This document shows positions 26,801 through 35,800 of a stretch of DNA of 64,000 nucleotides, one piece after another (the first letter of the stretch is position 1; each line of letters begins with the position of its first letter). This DNA is from Romanomermis culicivorax (lineage: Eukaryota; Nematoda; Enoplea; Mermithida; Mermithidae). The notes below the pieces were generated by a model. That model had not been told where the DNA came from. It was given only the letters and a program-made list of their open reading frames with translations, and made no database searches. The DNA lies in the NCBI GenBank assembly GCA_963922205.1, contig CAWUHX010000028.1, positions 930,001-994,000 on the forward strand, given 5' to 3'. The translations under genes and the position numbers were made by a program.

Positions 26801-29800
26801 CATCTTAGCGTTACACATTGTCCATAAATCATTTTTGTAAAACGCTGTATTGCTCATATATTGCTGCAAAGAGATCATCGAATACCAGTTTTTGCATTCA
26901 CTATCAAAATGCCCGAATAATTTACAGCGTAAGCTTATGTGCTCAAACAAAGCGGACTTCATATGGTCTGTTCATTTGAAATGAAAATTATTTCTTACTT
27001 TGTTACCACAAGTCTGAATAAATCCATATATAATGAAGATCTCATTAATTTCCGGACTTCCTGGAAAACATTGGATATTATTGATACCAATCCGGATGGA
27101 CGCCGAAATAATTTGAATTTGTTTATTTGTAAACGACTGTATTTCAGTCTTGCAAATACTGTAACTGTACGTGCTGAAAATTTCAGCTGTGGAGATGAAA
27201 CTAGGTACTGCAGATAGGCTACTTCAGAAAAAGTCAATTTTCTTGTTTTTTTGGATTCCGCAATGCAAACCATCAGGTAGTCTTTTAAGCAAAGCCACGC
27301 AGTGTGTATACTCGCTTGGTACTTTATTGTTTACGAAGATACGTGCCTGTTTTGAAGAAAAATCCGCAAAGTTTCTGCAGAAATTAGATTCTTTTTTATT
27401 TTCCGTTTTTATCCTACAAATTTTGCATATACTTTTAGCTCAGGGAAATGCGGGTTCAGGCAGTAGAATGAAAAATTCCGTCCGTTTCTCTTTACTGGTA
27501 GACGTTGGTGACGCGAAATTCAAACACGACATCCGCCATTTGAATGAAGTTCTGTGTTTCGTTAAAGCTTGGTATCGTAACGCAATTTTTAGACGGCTCT
27601 TTTTGGGTGAAGTGATCGTCGAACCGTCTTCATTGAATTTCTCGACGTCACATTCGCGCAGTTACGCTAGTAAGAGTGCCAAAATTCTTCATCAAAGTTT
27701 CAAAAACTAACAACTGCAATATTTTATTTTCGAATTGTTCTTTCCGGGACCCCGCTCTTTGTTTTAGATCAGGAAGATCAAAAAATCTGAAAAATATATA
27801 GCCTTTGAGTCATAATTTTTAATGGCATGCGGCATAAATATGCTCAGGCAGAGGTCCCCAAGGTCGAAAATTTAGGTAGGGGTAAAATCGTGAATTTTAA
27901 GGGTAGTACTTGAAATATGCCGTGGCCCTTTTTTTTGCTCTCAATTTTTTGCTAAGGAGGGGGAGTTGTAGTTTTTCGAACTTACAAAAATGATAATGCT
28001 TTTTACACGCTTTTTACATACGCTTTTTACAGTCAAAAACCATTTACTATTTTAACCCCATTTTCCAGCTCCCAATCATGTAACTTGAATGTACTAATTA
28101 TATGCAGACATACATGTAACGGAGCTCCGAGGTCAGGGGGGGGTTGGAGCACTTTTTTGGGGCCGGGGGTCAGTAATTCCCAAAATTTTGGGGGGAGGGG
28201 TCCCTGAAGGAAAAAAATTCGATTTTTTCCATGAAAAATGTCCGAAAACGGTTTAAAAAGTAGTAATTTTTGTCTAAAAAATGATAAAATATGTACTTAT
28301 GGCGCGAAGCGCCGAGAAAATTGACGTTTTTGACCATTTTTTGTTCAAAAATTGACATTTTTCATAGAAAAAATGACATTTTTCAGTATTTTTCCGACTA
28401 AAACTATGGGGGTTCCTAGAGCTACCATATGGCTAGCCATAGGATTGGAAAATCCTGGGGGGGCGGTCGCCCAATGGCTAGCCATATGGTCGACGATTTC
28501 TGGGGGGTTCCCATAGCACTTCCCCCCCCCTCCCCCAATTACATGTATGTATGCAGAGAATAGTCAGACGTTGAAGATTGTCGTGTCAACTGATTCCTGC
28601 ACATTTCAAAAATCGGGCTGCTTTCAATTGAAAGTGGTCATGCCGAATGTGGCTTTAGTATTATTAATCCTATTATATTATGAACCACGAGGTTGAAACC
28701 AGGTACCACTCCTGATCCATGTCAACCGACCTCACATGTTTCAACTCATAGCAGGAAAGTATGCCACAGCTTGGATAACCATATGCGCACAGAAGACCCA
28801 ATGCAGAAGCCGGGAAAAGAAAAGGAGAGCATGAAGAGGCAGAATTTTAAGAACATAATGTTTTTCTTCCCAAGGGGCGATTTTTTGATCAATCACATAT
28901 ACATAAGTCATTATTTCATCTCCCAATTATATTTATAATGATTTCCTACAAGTAGTTGTGCTGATATTTTTTCCTAAAAATCGCTATATGGCACAGAAGT
29001 TGCATACTTTCCCATTATCATTTGCTCAGTAAATGTGTGAAAAAGAGCAGTGAGTAATTCCTCAGAATCACACATTCTGCAATTTTTCTCGAATCAGTAT
29101 AACCTACTGGGGAGAGGATGAAGTCTACCAAAATTTTTTGCTATAGTGAGCTGTTTTTATGGGGGTAGTAAATGAATTTCCAAATCTAAGACGGGGGTAA
29201 TACCCCCCATACCCCCCATGGGGTGCTCTGTGCTCAGGCCTGTAGGCAGGGGGTGGGGGGCAATGTCCCCTCGAAGTGTTTCAAGTGTTAAAAAAGACAG
29301 AGGTACAGACGGACCTTTTTTTCTTCGTGAAAAATTCCAGTCAGAAGTGCCAATTTTACAATAAATTGAGTAAAAAACGTGTGCCTCCCCCTGAAAAACA
29401 TTCCTGGCTACAGGCCTGAATATGTTTCACGAAAGCTGACAGCGAAATTGGCAGAAAAAAACGAATATCTAAATTTGTTTTCTAGGTATTTTACCAAAAT
29501 AAGCTCAACTGGCTGTGCGGTACTTATTATTTTCCTGAAAAAAATTTATGCATTGCCCCACAGACCTTCCGCGTTGTGCTCACTCAGGTAATTTATCAAC
29601 GTTGAACAAGTTAATTTCAGAATCGCCTTCAATGAAAAGGGGAAATAGTTCAAGTTCCACTTCGTCGCAAACTCCTTCTATAACATCATCGCTTTTATAC
29701 GATAACGACGAGGAAAATTTTTTCTCGACCGTCCACGATCATGAAAAACAGGGGACCAAGGTCGGTGACATTTCAAAAAGGTGACCCTTACACTATTTCG

Positions 29801-32800
29801 AGAATTTTACTTTTCACTCTTAGTCTCATTCTATAGATCGAACTTAAAGAAGATGAAACAACAGCCCACGCTAAACCCATCAAATACAGCCAAACGCCGC
29901 TGGGAAGCTCTTATTTTGTTCGGTCTCAACTTTAACGAACTTTTGGTCGAAACTACAATGGGACCTGTCATGAGTCATACTATATTCAAAATTACCGGCG
30001 CTGTTTCCCAAGGTCACGTCGAAGTAGATTCTGAAGGTAAAATTCATGGAATGAGCACTTTTTCGCCCAATGAGTTTCAAATGGTTTATAACAACTGTTC
30101 ATTGTGGGTTTATTTATATTCTTGAGGACTGTGCAAAACTTCAAGGAAAATTGCTGCATTCAAACTGTGTGGTGTAACTTTACAGGAAATAAAGACGTTT
30201 TATTCAAATTGGGTATGGATACCTGCCAATTCGAAGCCAAACAAGGAATGGTCGGGTGTCTGCTCACGTTAAACGCAACGGAGTCGTTCGGGCACATCGT
30301 TCGGCTCAAAGATCGAACGCCTCAACATCGATTCGGTGGAAGTGTGGACGGCTTTTGTATCAGAGTCGATTGGTTGACTTACACGAAATTTATTGGTAAG
30401 ATTGGACCTTAAAGCATACAGTTATAAAATCAAATAATTTTCCGTCAGTAGTTATGTTATGGCATAGTTTTCTGTTTTAGAATTTCGGAAGTACAGATTA
30501 CAGAATCTTATGGGTCATGCGTTTTTGGATTTTGAGTTTTGATACATTACTCGCAAGTTAAGTGATGAGAGAAGCGGTGCGACAATAATTTTTTCTTATT
30601 CAATCAATCTAATTCAGTTTAATGCATTGGAAACTTTTATTAAATCCAATTTATTTATTGATTGAGCGCATACAATAATATAGGGAGATAAAAGGAATTT
30701 ATTACATATACAGTGGGTCTTGGAAATAGCTTATCAGGGTTCTCTAGTTCCGGCTTGTAGCTATTTCGGGCAAAATTTAAACATCGGTTTGGTCAAAGCA
30801 TAGTAGATTTAACTGCTAGTAACTCATTTTTAAGTATATTTAAAAGCCCGATAATTTTTCTGTATCTCAATTTTCGACCGAGTTCTGAGTGTCGAAGAAA
30901 GTTTTCACGAAAAAACATCATAGCATATATTAGTTCCCTCTGGCATTTTTGAGAAAAAGTTTTTTTAGATTTTCGACTTTAAAGCTTCTGCTTAGATCGT
31001 GTCATGTTTTTGTTAGGTTTGCTCTGAAATCAAAAAATGAAAGAAATCTCGAAATGATATAAAAATGAAATATCGAGCGTTTCGAGGCAAATTTCTTCGA
31101 TAAATCAACTAAACTCAAAAATGGGGGAGCTGATATTTAGAAGAGTATAGTAGTTTTCAGCTTTTTTACAGTAAATGTAATACTGATCAAATAATGCATA
31201 ATTACGAATTAGATTAGTCAGTTTAGCCATTTTCAATAGGTAAAGTAACTCATCTCGCAGTCGAGCTGCACGATCTGTGGTCCATTGACGCGTCTTCAAG
31301 AGAAGGAAAATCCGTCGTCGAAAAATGTACCGTGAGCCTGAATAGCGACGTAAAATGGGATTCAATCTTCTTGATGATCACTCGTACGACTGTCAACGAT
31401 TTTATTCGCGTTTACGACAAATTGTGCGAATTTTTCGCGCAACAGGTCAAAGCCAGTCGTATGGTTTTGATACCGGAAGCGGCGATGACGACGGCGATGC
31501 GTATCACGACGTCCCAATACGGCGGCGCCGCGAACGGTCAAAGAAGTGGCCAAAAAGCATTAGACGCAACGTTGGTAATGGCTTCGGAACTTTGTTATCA
31601 TGAGCACTGGAATACAGCGTTGGAATTGATAACAAAAATACAAAATAGGGTGGCCAGCTTTTTCCCATTGCCCAAAGAAACGACTGTTTTAGGAGGTAAG
31701 TTTTACAGGTTTTTTAATCTTAAGCTATACATTTTCGAAAATCTCAATCTAACTATCAAGCGTTGAATACACTCGCAAATGAGCATTTTATTCTAAATGT
31801 CTAGAAATATTCGGTTTGGTAATAGAATATTTTGTTCTTGTTTAAAGTAGAATTCTTATAGCGTGAATCTAACAGCACCGTGTTGGACAATGCGTCAACG
31901 CCCTTGCTTATAAAGGAAACCAAATTTTTGTTTTTTTTTGCCTCATTTTTCAACTTTGATTGCCTATTGTCAGCTCAAGCTATTTATGCGGCTTTGCTCA
32001 GATTTATCAAAGATGATTCATTTATAGCTAATCTTTTTGGTTTTAGACTGGTTGACTGCACTATATAACCTATCGAAAATATCAGCATACTGCCCATGTC
32101 TATGATGATGGTGTTAGTGACCCCATCCTTTCGGAAGAAGAAAGACTGAAAATATATATTTTTATGAAAGTGTCATTTTTTAACGATAAATAATCAAAAA
32201 AAATTTCAATGGTTCACGCCATTAATACAGATTTTAGGCCACAATTACTATATTTCGGACGTTCTAATCGAAAATTTCAAACTTTTTTTCAGTGCTCCTA
32301 CCTTAATTTTAGGCAGCTGACGACGCCACCGAAAAAAAATCCAGCTGTGCCTCCAACCCAGATTTCCGGCCACTGTTACGTATAGTCATCAGAATTTCTG
32401 TTTCGAAAATACAGTCCCCCAAACCGTTGAATGCTGAAAGTTATCTTATTTTAGATTAAATAGAGCAGCAGTCGCAGAGTAAATTACAAGATCCTCACCT
32501 CGTCTCTCTGTTAAATGGAATGAAAATCATTTACTTTCAGAAAATTATTTTATTCAATTGACAACATTTCATTTCAGGGTTGCATTTTTGCAATATCTAT
32601 CGAGGATTGGTCCTTGCTAACACGAAAAATAGCATCATGATTGTCCGACTGGAAATAAGTTTTTGGCTAAAAAGGGCTATTTGTTCAGTCTATGATCTAC
32701 GTCTTTTTTCACAGACGTTTGTATTTGACAGTCGATTTTTACACTAAAATTCAAATACGTTCCGTCTCACTAGATTTTAGCTGAATTCTGCAAAAAAATA

Positions 32801-35800
32801 TTTCCATCTCTTGCAGGAAATTTCGAGTTCAATTGTCGGGAAATAGCACTAGCTTGCTTCCACGGGCTAAATTTTACGAGCGAAAAATGGTTGATCTTTT
32901 ATTTGTTGGAAGCTCATATAAATTTTTCGGCCGAGGCGAAAGATATTGCATTGGGAAATAATTTAGCCGTGAAGGTGTTGCAAAATTTGACATTCAGGTA
33001 AAATCCAGTGGAAATTCACGAAAAGGAATCCAATAGAAGCCTTGAAAATTGTTGAAAGACGGCTAGAAAAGAATCAAAAAGTCCTTGAAGTCACAGGCTT
33101 TTTTCCACACGTCTTTGTCCGCACCGTGCGGAAATTACTCCAAATCTTTTCCTCACACCAAAAGTTTTTTTATTCCAAGTTTAAATCATTTTAAAAATGC
33201 GTGAAATGAGTGAAAATTGTAGATTGCCAGGCAAATCTTGAAATGTATCATTATTTTAGAATAATTGTGCATAAAAATAGTTGCTGCTGGCATTTCTGTG
33301 ATTAGAGCTGAGGATTTATGAATTTCTATTGATGCCTCATTCTGGCGGAAAATTTTCAGATTTTAATTGATATTCTCGAATGGTAGAAAATTAATCTTCT
33401 CACAACTTTCCCTTAAATGAAAACTTTAAATTTTCAGTCTAAAATAATGTCTTCATCGTTTCCTAATGAAAAAATTTTTGTTCACAAAATTCAGAAAACT
33501 TCAGACGAAAGAAAGAATTTGTCAAGATCAATTTAAAAATCTCAATTTCCAACGAAATCCAAACAGAAGTAGAATTCTTCAAATTATTGGTTGAAAAATG
33601 ATGTGGGGTACTTTAAATAATGAAGGAGAATTTTTGAACTCAGAAACTTTTGAAATGTTAGAAAATGTATCCTAGAGATAATTAGTAATACTCTCGATTT
33701 GGATTTGCAGTCTAAAATGACGGTATTAAATAAGTGAATGAAGAAATGTCAGAAAAATGCACGGATTCATACTCATCGCAATCGGAAGACTCAAATTTTC
33801 ATATTTTTTCAAAGGAAGTGTCACGCTTCACCAAGTCGGACATAACAGGTTCATGGAAGCAATCAGAGATAACTAAGAATTGGAATGAAACTAAACTTTT
33901 TCGGCCGTGTTTTAACTTAATTATAATGATTACCCCTCTAAATTGCACGAAAATTCACATTTTCATTAATGCCAACTACAGAAGCGCCCAAAAAATTTCG
34001 TTCTGTGCTGTCAAAAGCCTGTTTGAAAAATTATTCACATGTTTTGGACAGATTCGTGGTTTTCAAAATTTGAATAATAAAACAAAAAATGTAAGACGAG
34101 TAGAGTGAATGAATCGTTCATCTTCTCTCCAGAAAAGTTGTATATCATCGAGATAAAATTGTGCACCATTGTCAAAAATTCTGAAATCACAGACTATACC
34201 GCGAACTTTTGTTATCAGTCACATTTTCAAAATCCGAGCTCTGTTCTTGATCGCTCTTCTAGAAATCGAGAATACAAAAATTTTGGAAGTATGTTTTTGT
34301 TCTTGAAAAGACTAATTTGTATAAATTCAGCAGAAAAATTTTTATGTCTGCTCCAGATATTTTGTGCGTGTAACATTTAAATTTTCAGGTTTAACTGTGT
34401 GACATGCTTTTTTACAATCTCAAGACTCTTAAATTTTTTGTTTGCTTTTTTAGATTGGAAAAGGATCGTTTGCAACTATCCAAAGACAAACCAAAGTCAC
34501 CTGACACTCCGATGGGAACAATTTTACGTGTCTCTCGCAACGGTCCTTTCTACCCTCCGCAAGGAAGTACCATAGAGCAATGGCTGTCGTACACGTTCAC
34601 GTCCGTGTTGACCGAGTCGCACGGTCTTTCTGTTACCAAAGATCGTTGGACACAAAAAGCGAGCAGTAATTTAGTAGACTTTTTATTTAAAATGCCCGCT
34701 CTACGATTCAATCAAAAATCGGACCACGAACAGCCGTCTTCGTCGATTAATAACAAAAATCAGTGAGATTTTAATCAAATAATTACAATTTTAAAACTCC
34801 AAAATAAAAAGTGTTGGCCACCAAACCAATAACCAAATATGGTGTTTTGCATCGAATGGCAAAATTCTAAAGCTTTGAATGACGTTTCAGTTATTTATTG
34901 ATCGGTTTAAGATTTCTTCAGGTGGAATATTCAAGTTATCACTGTTTAAAATATCAATTTATAGATTTCAATTAGTTCTACAAACCCATAAAAATAGCGA
35001 AGTTTTAAACAAAAGACGCATGCGAAAACTGGCGTTTTTGACTTCGATAATAATTTCGTGTGATCGAAGAGTCGAAAAACATTTGATTTTGTTTTAGTCC
35101 TGTATTCGCACTGTCAAATATGAGTATCAATTAATCAAAAGAGTAACAGAATTTTCGTAATAACAGAAAATTCTCATCCCCTTTTGTTTGAAACCAATTC
35201 GGTTTATTTCTTTACAGTTTTTTATATTTGTAAAATCAAGAAAGTTGCAGCATTGTCGCAATAACAGAAAATTTTCATTCCTTTTTTGTATGAAACCGAT
35301 TCGCATCGTTTCATAACACTTTTTGATAAGGAAAATTCAGTTTTTTTTCGTTTCACATCAAGATATCTTTTGAACAAACTGATTCAAGGTTCCCAATTTT
35401 TTCGGTATCGTTTTTTTGATATTTTTGTCAGTTTAAATTCTATTTTTCATTGAGCAGGCCCACTGAACCGGTTGTGAAATGTTCATTAGTGGCCGGTTTC
35501 GACGGCTACATCCTCATAACGCAACAATTGGACGCCATTATGACCTTGGCCGACATGGTCCGATCTTATTTGACAGAAATGGGTCCATTACTTGGCACTC
35601 CGCCGGTCGCTCAGTCGAGCGAACCGCCGGATCCTATGCAACGGGTAAAAGACGACGCTCGGCGATTCTTTACCGTCGATTGGCAAGTTGATCCATTGCA
35701 AATCAATTTCATTACCTTAGGTAAGCAGTTCATAGCATACATGTAACGGAGCTCCGAGGTCTGGGGGGGTGGAGCACTTTTTTGGGGCCGGGGGTCAGTA

